Translations under genes and position numbers: made by a program
The notes under the pieces: model-generated
What the model saw: only the letters and a program-made list of their open reading frames with translations
Told to the model about the DNA's origin: nothing
The model's database searches: none
Assembly (NCBI GenBank): GCA_037138755.1
Contig: JBAXHT010000003.1
Coordinates: 248,001-312,000 of the forward strand
Direction of reading: 5' to 3'
DNA length: 64,000 nt
From: Armatimonadota bacterium
GTDB lineage: Bacteria; Armatimonadota; Fimbriimonadia; Fimbriimonadales; Fimbriimonadaceae
Part shown: piece by piece, positions 8,275-17,038 of the stretch
How the letters are laid out: the number at the start of each line of letters is the position of its first letter
Position numbering within the stretch: the first letter of the stretch is position 1

Positions 8275-9287
8275 TTCTTCTCGTCAAGGCGAATCGCGTT
8301 GATGAACGCGGTAAGTGCTTTTTCCTCAGCCTTGAAAACCGACTTGTTCGTTTGGACATAAGAAGCGAAGATATACTGCGGATTGAGCTGGGCGATGAGG
8401 ACATCACATGTCATTAAATCTCCACCCTTTTGAGATATCCCGTAACGCCATACGTACTGTCGCTGTTGCATGTCCTTCCGCACCGGCACAAGGCGGTCAA
8501 CACGGTTAACCGCTCCCTTAAAAAGCTTAGCGGTCGCGGCTGGCTTTTCTGAAAACGTCTTCGTAATCGGCGTGATCTTCTGTGAGTAGCAGTCAATGAT
8601 CACCGACTGGCTCAAGCCAGGGACGCTTATAGTGGCAGAACTCTCACCTAGCTTGGCGGCGCTACAGCCTTTCGGTAGTCGAAGCACATAGTTGGACCCG
8701 CTAATCATGATGGGGTGCTGAATCGGGGTCGGAATGATCGAGCCTGGAAACTGCTCAGAGATTTCAACTTTTCGCTCTGTGGGAACCGCCGGACGAGCTG
8801 CTTCCTTAACCGCAGTCTCCTTCATCGTACTCAGCACCCTCGTTAGCTGAGGCTCAACAGATGCAAAAACATCGCTTGGAGATGAGAGCAGTAGAACCAT
8901 TTTGCTCTTCGTCTTACGGAAGAACACTCCCCTGATCGTCGTCTCGTTCTCTTTTTTGCTTTTCGTAAAAATGAATGGGGAGCCAAGAGCTTCAACTGTC
9001 CATTGCCGCTCTACGGTAGAGCCTGACCGAGTGAGGATGTCCTTCTGAGCGGCCAAAAATCCTTCTGTATCCGTGGACTCATCGATGACGTACCCAAGGT
9101 CGAGCTTGCCGACAACTTTGCTGTCCTGGATCGGCACCCGTGCCGAGATTGCTAAGTTAGAATCTTTGGGGTTGAGCTTCCAAATCTTTGGAATTTCTAG
9201 AACCAGCCCTGCCGGCTTGATCTCAACCTTCCGCATTGGTTCAGTCTGTGCGGAGAGCGCGAATGCGAGGAGCGGAAGCAAGTTCAT
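8271..9287 (-). CDS. exported protein of unknown function
   Basis: 338 residues. A short N-terminal hydrophobic signal (MNLLPLLAFALSAQ) suggests export. The body looks like two similar beta-rich halves. The first (about 20-150) has KVEIKPAGLVLEIPKIWKL; the second (about 170-335) has KVEISEQFPGSIIPT and RLPKGCS. Both resemble small lipoprotein-like folds with a conserved opening strand and a final helix. I do not recognise a family. It lies between rdgB and tsaB and overlaps tsaB by 4 bp, so it is co-transcribed with housekeeping genes without an evident link to them. Confidence 0.7.
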   Translation of the reverse strand: MNLLPLLAFALSAQTEPMRKVEIKPAGLVLEIPKIWKLNPKDSNLAISARVPIQDSKVVGKLDLGYVIDESTDTEGFLAAQKDILTRSGSTVERQWTVEALGSPFIFTKSKKENETTIRGVFFRKTKSKMVLLLSSPSDVFASVEPQLTRVLSTMKETAVKEAARPAVPTERKVEISEQFPGSIIPTPIQHPIMISGSNYVLRLPKGCSAAKLGESSATISVPGLSQSVIIDCYSQKITPITKTFSEKPAATAKLFKGAVNRVDRLVPVRKDMQQRQYVWRYGISQKGGDLMTCDVLIAQLNPQYIFASYVQTNKSVFKAEEKALTAFINAIRLDEKK

Positions 9288-9328
9288 AGAGGTCTCTAAG
9301 GATTATGGACGCCTGAGTGCCCTGTTAG

Positions 9329-9925
9329 TTATCCCAGGCTGGCGATCTCATCGCCGACGGCCCGCAAAACTTTGCCTCTATGGCTGATTTCGTGCTTCTG
9401 CTCTGCCGTCAGGTCGGCCATTGTGCAGTTATGATCTGGAAGAAAGAAGATCGGGTCATATCCGAAACCGCCACCGCCGCTAGGTTGATCAGCGATGACT
9501 CCTTCGCACGTCGCTTCGAACACCTTGGCCGCGTAGCCCGGTCCGATGAGAGCAACATTGCAACGAAACCGGGCTGCTCTCGATGGCGCACGTTGAATTT
9601 TGTCGAGAATGAGAGACATCTTCTGAGCGAAAGGCAGCCCCTCACCTCCGAAGCGTTTGCTGTAAAGCCCCGGCGCACCGTCCAGAGCATCGATTTCGAG
9701 TCCGGCATCGTCGGCCACACACCATTCACCAGTGAAGGCAAACGCTGATTCAGCCTTGATCCGCGCGTTTTCGTTGTAAGTCGTTCCTATCTCTTCGGGT
9801 TCCGGCGCCCCATCGTAGTCAGCCAAAGTCGCAATTTCCATTTGTGGAAAGCGCTTCGATAGAATCGTGACCATCTCTCCCGCCTTCTTGCGGTTGTGGG
9901 TGGCAATAACAAGTTTGCTGATCAT
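9329..9925 (-). CDS. rdgB: RdgB/HAM1 non-canonical purine NTP pyrophosphatase
   Basis: 198 residues; hydrolyses dITP, XTP and ITP to monophosphates to keep deaminated purines out of DNA and RNA. Motifs are [11 protein letters not shown] at the N-terminus, [22 protein letters not shown] (active site, near residue 68), [13 protein letters not shown] and C-terminal SHRGKVLRA. It overlaps rph by 4 bp, a gene order also found in Bacillus and many other bacteria. Confidence 0.95.
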   Translation of the reverse strand: MISKLVIATHNRKKAGEMVTILSKRFPQMEIATLADYDGAPEPEEIGTTYNENARIKAESAFAFTGEWCVADDAGLEIDALDGAPGLYSKRFGGEGLPFAQKMSLILDKIQRAPSRAARFRCNVALIGPGYAAKVFEATCEGVIADQPSGGGGFGYDPIFFLPDHNCTMADLTAEQKHEISHRGKVLRAVGDEIASLG

Positions 9926-10632
9926 AACCCGAGGACTTCACGCTGAGCGGCGAAAAGCTCATCGCATCCACCTTTGGCAAGCTTGAGCATCCGACCGAGT
10001 TCGTCTGCTGCGAATGGTTCTGCTTCGGCGGTGCCCTGAACCTCGACAAACTTCCCTGCCCCGGTCATGACGACGTTCATGTCGGTCTCGGCAACAGAGT
10101 CCTCGTCGTAGTTCAAATCGAGCACCTCGGTTCCACGGTAAATTCCCACCGAAATCGCCGCGATCTGGTCCTTGAGTACATCCTTCTTCAGAAGACGTTT
10201 CCCTTTCAGGTGTTCAAGGGCATCATACAACGCAATGTAAGCTGCCGTGATGGACGCACATCGAGTTCCGCCATCGGCACGGATAGCATCACAGTCAATT
10301 GTAATTGTTCTCTCGCCAAGGCTTTCAAGATCCACTACGGCCCGAAGTGCGCGTCCGATCAGCCGTTGAATCTCCATCGACCGACCATTCGGCTTCACCA
10401 AGTCGCGATTATTCCGTTGCCTTCCCGAACGAGGGAGCATGGAGTACTCAGCCGTCACCCATCCTTGTCCTTTGCCTTTTAGAAACGGAGGTACACGTTC
10501 CTCTACCGTCGCGGTCACCAACATGTGAGTATCGCCTAACTTGAGCAGGCAGGACCCCTCGGCGAACTTTGCAAAGCCTCGCTCAAAGGTGTAAGGGCGT
10601 AGTTGGTCCGGCTGGCGTCCGTCAGGTCTCAT
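9922..10632 (-). CDS. rph: RNase PH
   Basis: 236 residues; phosphorolytic 3'-5' exoribonuclease that trims tRNA 3' ends. It opens with [19 protein letters not shown] and has [16 protein letters not shown], the phosphate-site stretch with [14 protein letters not shown], and [20 protein letters not shown]. Length is standard. It is the first gene of the rph-rdgB-tsaB-murB run. TAGCCT ends 9 nt before the ATG but overlaps the end of the upstream gene, so a promoter there is only possible. Confidence 0.95.
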   Translation of the reverse strand: MRPDGRQPDQLRPYTFERGFAKFAEGSCLLKLGDTHMLVTATVEERVPPFLKGKGQGWVTAEYSMLPRSGRQRNNRDLVKPNGRSMEIQRLIGRALRAVVDLESLGERTITIDCDAIRADGGTRCASITAAYIALYDALEHLKGKRLLKKDVLKDQIAAISVGIYRGTEVLDLNYDEDSVAETDMNVVMTGAGKFVEVQGTAEAEPFAADELGRMLKLAKGGCDELFAAQREVLGL

Positions 10633-10644
10633 TCAGCAAAGAGG

Positions 10645-12165
10645 CTACCCTTTTGCCAGGTCGCATCGAATGAGTTTGTAAGTTGCATCTTCGAACAGAA
10701 CCTCGTCGGTGGTCTTCAAGAGAGCGGATGTCGAGCGGTGGTCAATGACGAAAACGTAGACTCGGTTTATGCCGAATGGGGCGAGTTTCTCCGAGATATG
10801 GGCTCTCCACTGATCGAACCCTCTCTGCTGAGATTCGATCCTTCCCTCTTTGTCATTAGACAAAATCGGTAGTGCCGCCTGAAGACCATTCTTGACCACC
10901 ACCGGCTGCTGCGTGGGATAGGAAAATATCCCCTGCACATGCATTGGGCGCTCGGGAACAGCGACGAACTGAAGCATGTTGTAATTCGGATACCAAGTGT
11001 CGCGATGCGTGGCTTGACCAAAGTTCAGTCCGAGAACCGTAACGACCGAGTTTGCCGGAATCGCAGCCAAGATTGAGCGAACCCTGCTTGCTTCCGCGTC
11101 AGTCCGAATCATCGCCGCAGCAACCGTACCCAAATGTGTGATGGTTACCGCAGCGGAAATCCACACGACCGCACGTGAAAACCGTTGAGTTGCGTTAAAC
11201 CCTGACAAAGCCACCAGGAACGTAAACAAGATCGCCGGAATGCGAGCGTCAAAATTACCTCCAATACTCAATCCCATCGGGCAGATCAAGAACAGAACAA
11301 GGATTGCGACCAAGACCTTACCGCTGTCCGGCGTGAGCCGGAAGCTCTTGGCGCAGATCAAACCCAATAGGAGAAGAAAAAATGCTCCCGAAGAAAGCTT
11401 CCAAAAGGGCCCAAACACGAACGTAGCGAAGAAGAACTTGACCTTGTCGGCAGGAGACGACCAAATGATTCGAGATTCCTCTGTAGAGGATGGACTCAGT
11501 TTGTAAAGCGCGACATACGCCAAAAAAACGAGCAGAAGTGCGATTGTTTCGGCGGCTTTCGGTTTGGTCCCTGACCTAAACTGGAACCAAACCAATGTCA
11601 AGTAGGCAAAGATCATCCATGCGAAGAAATGACAGAAGAACAGCGCCGTGGACCAAGCAATGAGTCGAAGCCACCACTTTACGTCCCTCGGCTTAAGTGT
11701 CGACATCAAGGCCCAAGGCAGCAGGCTTAGAGCCAACGCAAAATTAACGAACCCGAGCAAGTAGGAGTAGCTGAGGGCCGTCATCGGCAAGAGGAGCACT
11801 AGTGGAGAACAAATACTTCCGTGCAACGACCGATGCAACCGGAGAAAACCGAAGCAGTGAAGCAGAACGATTGATCCGAGTACGACACGAAAAGCAATTC
11901 CCGGTTCGATGACCCTCCCTAGAATGAACATGATGGCATCCACGCCAACATTCGGAAGCAGCCTAAAATTTGTTTGATAAACGGAGTCAAAGAATGGAGA
12001 ATGGAAGTCTCTCGTCATCACGTAATAGCGAGCGAGGTGATTCGGAGCATCTAGGAAACCGGGATTCCTAACCAGGCAAACCAAACAGACCGCGATTCCC
12101 GTAAGGGCAAAGAACAACCGTTCTATGAGCTTACTGTCTTGGTTTTGAGAGGGGCTACTTTCCAT
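10645..12165 (-). CDS. polytopic membrane protein, glycosyltransferase-like
   Basis: 506 residues from ATG 12165, with about ten or eleven transmembrane helices and a C-terminal soluble domain of about 130 residues. The overall plan (first periplasmic loop LDAPNHLARYYVM, multiple helices, final extracytoplasmic domain) resembles GT-C/PMT-like membrane glycosyltransferases, but the diagnostic acidic pair is not certain, so function is left open. An upstream in-frame ATG (12240) was rejected because the extension would run through a 13 bp perfect hairpin at 12205-12236. The stop is 12 bp before rph. Confidence 0.6.
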   Translation of the reverse strand: MESSPSQNQDSKLIERLFFALTGIAVCLVCLVRNPGFLDAPNHLARYYVMTRDFHSPFFDSVYQTNFRLLPNVGVDAIMFILGRVIEPGIAFRVVLGSIVLLHCFGFLRLHRSLHGSICSPLVLLLPMTALSYSYLLGFVNFALALSLLPWALMSTLKPRDVKWWLRLIAWSTALFFCHFFAWMIFAYLTLVWFQFRSGTKPKAAETIALLLVFLAYVALYKLSPSSTEESRIIWSSPADKVKFFFATFVFGPFWKLSSGAFFLLLLGLICAKSFRLTPDSGKVLVAILVLFLICPMGLSIGGNFDARIPAILFTFLVALSGFNATQRFSRAVVWISAAVTITHLGTVAAAMIRTDAEASRVRSILAAIPANSVVTVLGLNFGQATHRDTWYPNYNMLQFVAVPERPMHVQGIFSYPTQQPVVVKNGLQAALPILSNDKEGRIESQQRGFDQWRAHISEKLAPFGINRVYVFVIDHRSTSALLKTTDEVLFEDATYKLIRCDLAKG

Positions 12166-12204
12166 AACGCTGCTTGCGCCGTGTGCCAAAGTAAACGGCG
12201 AAGA

Positions 12205-12236
12205 GGAGTTCTTGTGCCTAGATGCACAAGAACTCC
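12205..12236. terminator. perfect 13 bp hairpin, probable terminator
   Basis: GGAGTTCTTGTGC (12205-12217), loop CTAGAT, then GCACAAGAACTCC (12224-12236). It lies about 80 bp past the DUF1559 gene stop, on the side where that minus-strand transcript would end. There is no strong T-tract, so it may be a weak or factor-assisted terminator, or protect the RNA 3' end. Confidence 0.55.
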
Positions 12237-12314
12237 CCATAGTTTGCACCAAATCCGAGTTGCTTTGTCAGCTGAGATCCGAAACAGGAGACCTTGGCTA
12301 GCCGACTGCGCAGC

Positions 12315-13052
12315 CTACGCGGGACAGTTTACGTGCCAAGGTGTTCGGGTCGGCTGGCCCGGTGTTGGCGGGATCGGGAACTGACGCATCAGTTGGACAC
12401 CTGAAAATGGGAGTCCGCAGGGGTCTCTGAGAATGAGTCCCTTCGACATCCACTTGGCATGACCGTCGAAAAAGGTGTTGTTGACGCCGCCTATCTGACC
12501 GTCGAGCCACAATACCGGAGGAGTCGTAGCGGACTTGTTGTACAAATTTTTGGGTGGCTCATACCACGAATCGTCGTAGATGCCATTCTTCAAAGTGACA
12601 ACGACAATCTCGGCGGGGGTTTCAACGCTCGTGTAGTTCAGGCCTTCTGCAGCTCGGTTAGCGACATAAGAACGGGGAACAAAGGGTCGGCCTGATTGAC
12701 CATCTTCCAGAGGATGTGGCTTTCGCCCTGAATCGCTGGGTGACCAGAGAACGTCGCGATTCTTCAGATAAGGCTGAATCTGGTTCCACCAACGGTTTTC
12801 GATTGTCGCACCAAAGGGGGTGAGAGGTCGAGTGCGAGAAGGATCGACGTTATGAGCGAAAAAGAAGATGGTGTCATCCTCGTCCGCCATGTACATCATT
12901 AGTCCGATACCAATCTGGCGAGTGTTGGAGAGGCAAGCAGACTTTTTCGCCGATGCCTTGGCCTGGGCAAACACGGGAAACAAGATTGCGGCAAGAATTG
13001 CGATGATTGCAATAACTACCAATAGCTCTATTAAAGTGAAGGCGCGTCTCAC
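12315..13052 (-). CDS. DUF1559-type pseudopilin (H-X9-DG family)
   Basis: 245 residues. Class III prepilin leader [30 protein letters not shown] is cut between Ala4 and Phe5, with Glu at +5. The helix is followed by the usual Armatimonadota/Planctomycetes pattern: [35 protein letters not shown], then [11 protein letters not shown] near residue 200. These proteins are abundant in both phyla and are thought to form pseudopilus-like or secretion structures. The start is GTG 13052 with TACGAT (13059-13064) 6 nt upstream and no Shine-Dalgarno site. Confidence 0.85.
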   Translation of the reverse strand: MRRAFTLIELLVVIAIIAILAAILFPVFAQAKASAKKSACLSNTRQIGIGLMMYMADEDDTIFFFAHNVDPSRTRPLTPFGATIENRWWNQIQPYLKNRDVLWSPSDSGRKPHPLEDGQSGRPFVPRSYVANRAAEGLNYTSVETPAEIVVVTLKNGIYDDSWYEPPKNLYNKSATTPPVLWLDGQIGGVNNTFFDGHAKWMSKGLILRDPCGLPFSGVQLMRQFPIPPTPGQPTRTPWHVNCPA

Positions 13053-13064
13053 TTGGAAATCGTA

Positions 13065-13349
13065 TCATGCACTTAGGCCCATCCAGGTTAAGAGATGAAG
13101 AAGGTTGTTCTCTGCGTTCGTTCTTCTGCTATTGACCAGTTCGGTTAGCGTGTTGGTCGGGTTGGCGATAGCTCTTACGATTGCCTCATCCGAGAGTGAG
13201 TGGGGCCAGCTTTCTTTTTGAGGAGTTTTTGACTCGCAGCCGGCATGCTCAAGGTTCAGGCCGGACTCCTGCGTCTCCCGGGAGATCCCAGGCGGTAGCG
13301 AAGTCCGGGCATGGAACCGAGTATTATATTGATCGCAAGACCAAGATTG
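13065..13349. other. intergenic stretch with a start-less open frame
   Basis: Between the DUF1559 gene and tRNA-Ser. On the minus strand an open frame ending at 13065 encodes a protein-like C-terminus (DEAIVRAIANP, TELVNSRRTNAENNLL). It has no ATG, GTG or TTG before it enters the tRNA-Ser complement; only a CTG with AGGAG upstream is available. It could be a gene remnant or a gene using a non-standard start. Nothing else is seen here. Confidence 0.3.
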
Positions 13350-13436
13350 GAGAGATGGCGGAGTGGTCGATCGCGCTTGTCTTGAAAACAAGAAGCCTGC
13401 AAGGGCTCAGGGGTTCGAATCCCCTTCTCTCCTCCA
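13350..13436 (+). tRNA. tRNA-Ser (anticodon TGA)
   Basis: 87 nt, class II. Acceptor stem GGAGAGA/TCTCTCC, anticodon stem CTTGT/ACAAG with loop CTTGAAA (anticodon TGA), a long variable arm (GCCTGCAAGGGCTC) and T-loop TTCGAAT. CCA is encoded after a T in the discriminator position, where bacterial tRNA-Ser more often has G. Confidence 0.93.
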
Positions 13437-13444
13437 GATTATTC

Positions 13445-15769
13445 TTACTGCTCGGATCGGAACACAATCGCGGCCCGAGGTGAATACTCCGCCCCACTCT
13501 CCAGGCGGAGGGTGGTTTTTCTAGCACTGGCAAGTTCCACGATCGAAGCGAGATAAGCCAAGGTCGATTCGGCCCCTTGATTTTCGTTTAAACCAGTCGC
13601 TTCGATTCCATCGTAACAAGCCCCAGTGAACGGATCACCGACATTGAGACCCAGAGCGTTCGTTCCTTGGAACCAGGCGGCGCAGAGCTCTGCCGCCGCG
13701 AGGAACCGGCTCTGATGCGTGAGATCATATGCGGTGAGACATGCCGAAAGAGTGCTGCTCGCTTCGATGGGTTGCTGGTCAAACTGGACCGTGCCTAACT
13801 CCTCAGGTGACGCCCCAGCGGCTCCGACCGGTGAGAAGAAGCCACCCGCATTGATTTGCGACTCCAAGAGCCATTTCATGGAGTTCACTCCCAGAGCAAC
13901 GAGAACAGGACGGTTGAGTGTCGTTCCGGCGACCATCAAGGACTGAGGGATCCTTGCGTTCGCATAAGCGAGTCGATCCTCCAGCCATTTCCAATCAGGA
14001 GAAGATTCGATCAAGAATCCCCGTTCGAGTCGATTTGCCCCGGCGACAAGAAGCTCCATCGCAGGTAGCGAATCGGGATACCGCTCTAGATAAGCGGCTG
14101 CTCCAAGAATTGAGTAAGCCCAGGTCCGGGGGCTGGTGGCCGCCAAAAGACTCGGAGCCGCAGTTTCAAACAGTTTGGACGCTAGCTTGGAATGAGCCCG
14201 ATTCTTACTCCTTCCCGCAACTGCGCCAACCGACCACAGCGCCCGACCTTGAGAGTCTTCAGAACCTTGAGCTTCTAACCAAGTTCGATCGTATCCCATA
14301 AAGTTTCGAAACTTCGAGTTCAATGGGTTGAGAGAGTGAGCTAGGAAGGCGAGGTAACGGGCCTGCAACTCGTTGGTTCGCGGCGACTCGGGGAGTTCCA
14401 GAGTCAATAGGAGTGCTCTCGCATTGTCGTCGACGCAGTACCCTTCGTGTCGATTAGGAACGCTAAAGGTAGCGTGCTGAAGAATCCCAGTATCGTCCGT
14501 GAGACGCTCAAGATGGCTCAGATTGATCTCGCATTTCGTCTGCGACACTGAAGGCTGCACCAAGATTGGGATCAGTTTGGAGTCGCTCACCGCTTGACTA
14601 AAGCTGTCGAGATACAGCTGCCCGACGCGCTCCCAATGCATGAGAGAACCGTACTTGGCGGCCCTGTCCCCCATTGTCCTCCTGACGCTGGGTTGGGTCC
14701 AACTGTTGATGACGGCATCGGCAATTGGCCCGCTTTCGGCAAATGGAACCAAAATTCCTCGCCCTTCAGCCAGAACTTCCTTCGCGTATTCGTATGGTGT
14801 GGATAAAACGACCTTGCCGGCACCCATTGAATATGCAAGCGTCCCTGACGTAATCTGCGCCGCGTTCAAGTACGGCGTAATATAAAAGTCCATCGCCGAA
14901 AGATATGAAAGGAGCTGTTCCAGACTGACGAAGTCGTCGACAAACTCGACACTCTCAGATAATCCAAGCTCCTTAACCGTCTTTTCCAAGTTTTTTCGGT
15001 AGGATTCCCCGCTGAATGCCTTGACGTGCGGATGGGTTGCGCCCACCACAAGATACTTGGCCTCCTGACACCTGGCAAGAATCTCAGGCATCGCCTGAAT
15101 GACATGCTCGACGCCTTTGTCAGGTGAGAGCAATCCGAAGGTGAGAAGTATCGGCCCCGCACCTCCAATTTTGGCGCGCATTTCGGTGCCAGCGGCTTTT
15201 GATATCTTTGGAATTCCGTGGGGGATAAAGTCGATCTTTGAGGCGTCCACGGAATGGACTCTGTGCAGGAGGTCTATTGCCGTTCGGCTCATGACAATCA
15301 CTCGTGTCGAGAGTTGCAGAAGCTCTTCCATAACCGCCCGCTGGTCAGGAGTAGGATTTCTCAGAACTGTATGGAGCGTCGTCACGACTGGCATCTTCAC
15401 AGCTCGGATCAGGTCAAGCAGATACCGACCCGCATCTCCACCGAAGATTCCATATTCATGTTGGATCGAAAGGACGTCATATCTTCTCTCGTTGAGCTGT
15501 TCGGCTACTGCTGTGTACCGGGCGCGATTGCCTACCTCGATCACCGTCACTTCGGACGAGTGATTGTCTTGCAAGTCGCTCATCACAAAGGGATCAACCT
15601 TGACCAGAGGGTCCGCAGTGCAGAATGAGTTGGCTAAATCCGCTGTAAATGTCGCGATTCCGCATCTTCGCGGTGGGTAGGTGCCAAGGATTGCGATTGA
15701 TTGAATTTCTGCTCGGCTTTTCTGGTTGGGCACAACTGTCCGTACTCCGCATATGACGAAGTGTCGCAA
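13445..15769 (-). CDS. two-domain protein: GT4 glycosyltransferase plus C-terminal helical toroid-like domain
   Basis: 774 residues. Residues 25-400 form a GT-B glycosyltransferase family 4 domain: GTYPPRRCGIATFTADL, HEYGIFGGDAG, then the donor-site half with LLTFGLLSPDKGVEHVI and PYLNAAQITSGTLAYSMGAG. Residues about 430-765 resemble an (alpha/alpha)6-toroid domain of glycosidase or epimerase type, with HEGYCVDDNARALL, FDQQPIEASS and GLNENQGAEST. The protein therefore probably builds or trims a glycan containing mannose or glucose, but the donor and product are unknown. TTG 15769 has TAATTT ending 6 nt upstream; GTG 15733 is an alternative start. It stands convergent to tRNA-Ser. Confidence 0.8.
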   Translation of the reverse strand: MRHFVICGVRTVVPNQKSRAEIQSIAILGTYPPRRCGIATFTADLANSFCTADPLVKVDPFVMSDLQDNHSSEVTVIEVGNRARYTAVAEQLNERRYDVLSIQHEYGIFGGDAGRYLLDLIRAVKMPVVTTLHTVLRNPTPDQRAVMEELLQLSTRVIVMSRTAIDLLHRVHSVDASKIDFIPHGIPKISKAAGTEMRAKIGGAGPILLTFGLLSPDKGVEHVIQAMPEILARCQEAKYLVVGATHPHVKAFSGESYRKNLEKTVKELGLSESVEFVDDFVSLEQLLSYLSAMDFYITPYLNAAQITSGTLAYSMGAGKVVLSTPYEYAKEVLAEGRGILVPFAESGPIADAVINSWTQPSVRRTMGDRAAKYGSLMHWERVGQLYLDSFSQAVSDSKLIPILVQPSVSQTKCEINLSHLERLTDDTGILQHATFSVPNRHEGYCVDDNARALLLTLELPESPRTNELQARYLAFLAHSLNPLNSKFRNFMGYDRTWLEAQGSEDSQGRALWSVGAVAGRSKNRAHSKLASKLFETAAPSLLAATSPRTWAYSILGAAAYLERYPDSLPAMELLVAGANRLERGFLIESSPDWKWLEDRLAYANARIPQSLMVAGTTLNRPVLVALGVNSMKWLLESQINAGGFFSPVGAAGASPEELGTVQFDQQPIEASSTLSACLTAYDLTHQSRFLAAAELCAAWFQGTNALGLNVGDPFTGACYDGIEATGLNENQGAESTLAYLASIVELASARKTTLRLESGAEYSPRAAIVFRSEQ

Positions 15770-15811
15770 GTTGTGAAATTACTTTTCGCTTTTTGCTCAA
15801 ACGAAAAATGG

Positions 15812-16489
15812 TCAGCTAAGCCTAAAATCTCCAGGTGCTAGGTCGAACTCTTGAGTGGCTTTGATGCCGTCAATGCTAGATCCGTAACCTGAAAGCAATT
15901 CGGTCATCCCTGCCCGAGCAAGGACTCGATCTTTATGCATCACTATTTCCAGACCATGGTCTTTATCCCAAGATGTCTGAAACTCAAAGCCAACGAAGGC
16001 ATGATCCTCCAACCCATTTGAATCCAAAACGATTCCAACCAGCTTGAAAAATTTGTCGATTTGCATTTCCGCATCGGGAATGGCAGATTGAATCATTTTC
16101 CAATGATCCGCGAATGGTCCGCCGTCTTCAATCTCTTCTGCAAGCAGAGTGAGGTCGCTTTGCTGAATTTGAAGGAGTTTTGCTCGGAGCCTTTCCTCGA
16201 TTACGACAGAATTGTCCAGAAGAAACATCCATCCATTCTCGCGAAGCTGTGTCGCCTCCGGATTTTTGTCGAAGACAAAAACCGGCACTTCGGCGTCTTC
16301 AACTCGAGAATTGTAACCAGAAGGTTCTAGGGGGTAAGGCTTGTTTTCCAACTTTCCCTTGTGAAAATCCTCATCGTAAACCGCAAACGCTGACACAAAT
16401 GATTTCAGAACCAGTTTTGGTGTTGTGAACGACCAACGCTCATCCGGAAACTCCTTATCTGGTTTGAATTGGTTGAGAAAATCGCTCAT
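15812..16489 (-). CDS. protein of unknown function, DUF6985-like end
   Basis: 225 residues, cytoplasmic. The C-terminal third (FVGFEFQTSWDKDHGLEIVM, HKDRVLARAG) resembles small bacterial domains with a WDxEHG motif (DUF6985 type), but I hold that loosely. The ATG at 16489 is 1 bp beyond the stop of the upstream gene (TGACATG), which shows translational coupling and sets the start; an upstream in-frame start at 16537 lies inside that gene. No function can be inferred. Confidence 0.65.
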   Translation of the reverse strand: MSDFLNQFKPDKEFPDERWSFTTPKLVLKSFVSAFAVYDEDFHKGKLENKPYPLEPSGYNSRVEDAEVPVFVFDKNPEATQLRENGWMFLLDNSVVIEERLRAKLLQIQQSDLTLLAEEIEDGGPFADHWKMIQSAIPDAEMQIDKFFKLVGIVLDSNGLEDHAFVGFEFQTSWDKDHGLEIVMHKDRVLARAGMTELLSGYGSSIDGIKATQEFDLAPGDFRLS

Positions 16490-16490
16490 G

Positions 16491-16952
16491 TCAATTCCGC
16501 TTATAGTGACAACGTACCGCCCAGTCTTCTTTACCATCCGGATGAATGTTCGTCATCTCGAATTGCAAGATTTCTCCGTTCAAACTAAGTTCGAACCGCC
16601 AGCCCCATTCAGGCCCGGAACCGGCGGAATAGTGACCCAGAACCGAGATTGAATTGTCCTTGTCCCACTTCCCGGACATGGTCATAACGTTTGGACTCTG
16701 ATGCCAGGAATCAACCCAGCCCACTGTCACATTGCCCCCCAGCTTGTTCCCAGCAATCAACAAGACTCCGTGCTGAACAGCTCCTTCGTAGCTCCAGCGA
16801 TACTCAATCTGCGCAAACGATCCGCGAGGTCCAACATCGATGTGCAGAGAAGAATTGGAATCGTATGGCTCCTTGCTCTGCCATGGAAGACTGAGGGACG
16901 ATGTGCCATCCCACCAGCCGAGAGCATCTTCAAAAAACTTTGGAACTGGCAT
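16491..16952 (-). CDS. DUF1579-like small protein
   Basis: 153 residues, no signal peptide. It appears to be a single small beta-barrel with many Trp and Gly residues. The pattern DALGWWDGTSSL, VQHGVLLIAG, NVMTMSGKWD and EWGWRFELSL resembles DUF1579-type proteins, which bind small ligands in some related folds. ATG 16952 is preceded at 6 nt by TAAAAT (16959-16964) with no Shine-Dalgarno site. It is the first gene of a two-gene unit with the 15812-16489 gene and divergent from the exported protein at 17039. Confidence 0.65.
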   Translation of the reverse strand: MPVPKFFEDALGWWDGTSSLSLPWQSKEPYDSNSSLHIDVGPRGSFAQIEYRWSYEGAVQHGVLLIAGNKLGGNVTVGWVDSWHQSPNVMTMSGKWDKDNSISVLGHYSAGSGPEWGWRFELSLNGEILQFEMTNIHPDGKEDWAVRCHYKRN

Positions 16953-16992
16953 GGCGGCATTTTATCAGAGTAATGGCTAAGTTGGACACGAA

Positions 16993-17022
16993 TTGTGCAT
17001 TGAGCGAAGGCAATGTTATAAT
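16993..17022 (+). promoter_or_regulatory. sigma-70-type promoter of the 17039 gene
   Basis: TTGTGC (16993-16998) and a perfect TATAAT (17017-17022) are separated by 18 bp. Transcription would start near 17029, leaving a leader of about 10 nt before ATG 17039. This is the only consensus -10 with a fair -35 on this strand in the divergent gap. Confidence 0.6.
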
Positions 17023-17038
17023 CCGGTTAGGTGTAGTT

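Noticed and set aside
12166-12252. 29-codon N-terminal extension of the 10645-12165 membrane protein
   Set aside because: It would cross a perfect 13 bp hairpin and adds a polar stretch before the first helix.
13065-13391. 108-residue open frame beside the DUF1559 gene
   Set aside because: Its only Met start lies inside the tRNA-Ser complement; no other standard start exists. The C-terminal part looks protein-like, so the stretch is listed as a possible remnant instead of a gene.
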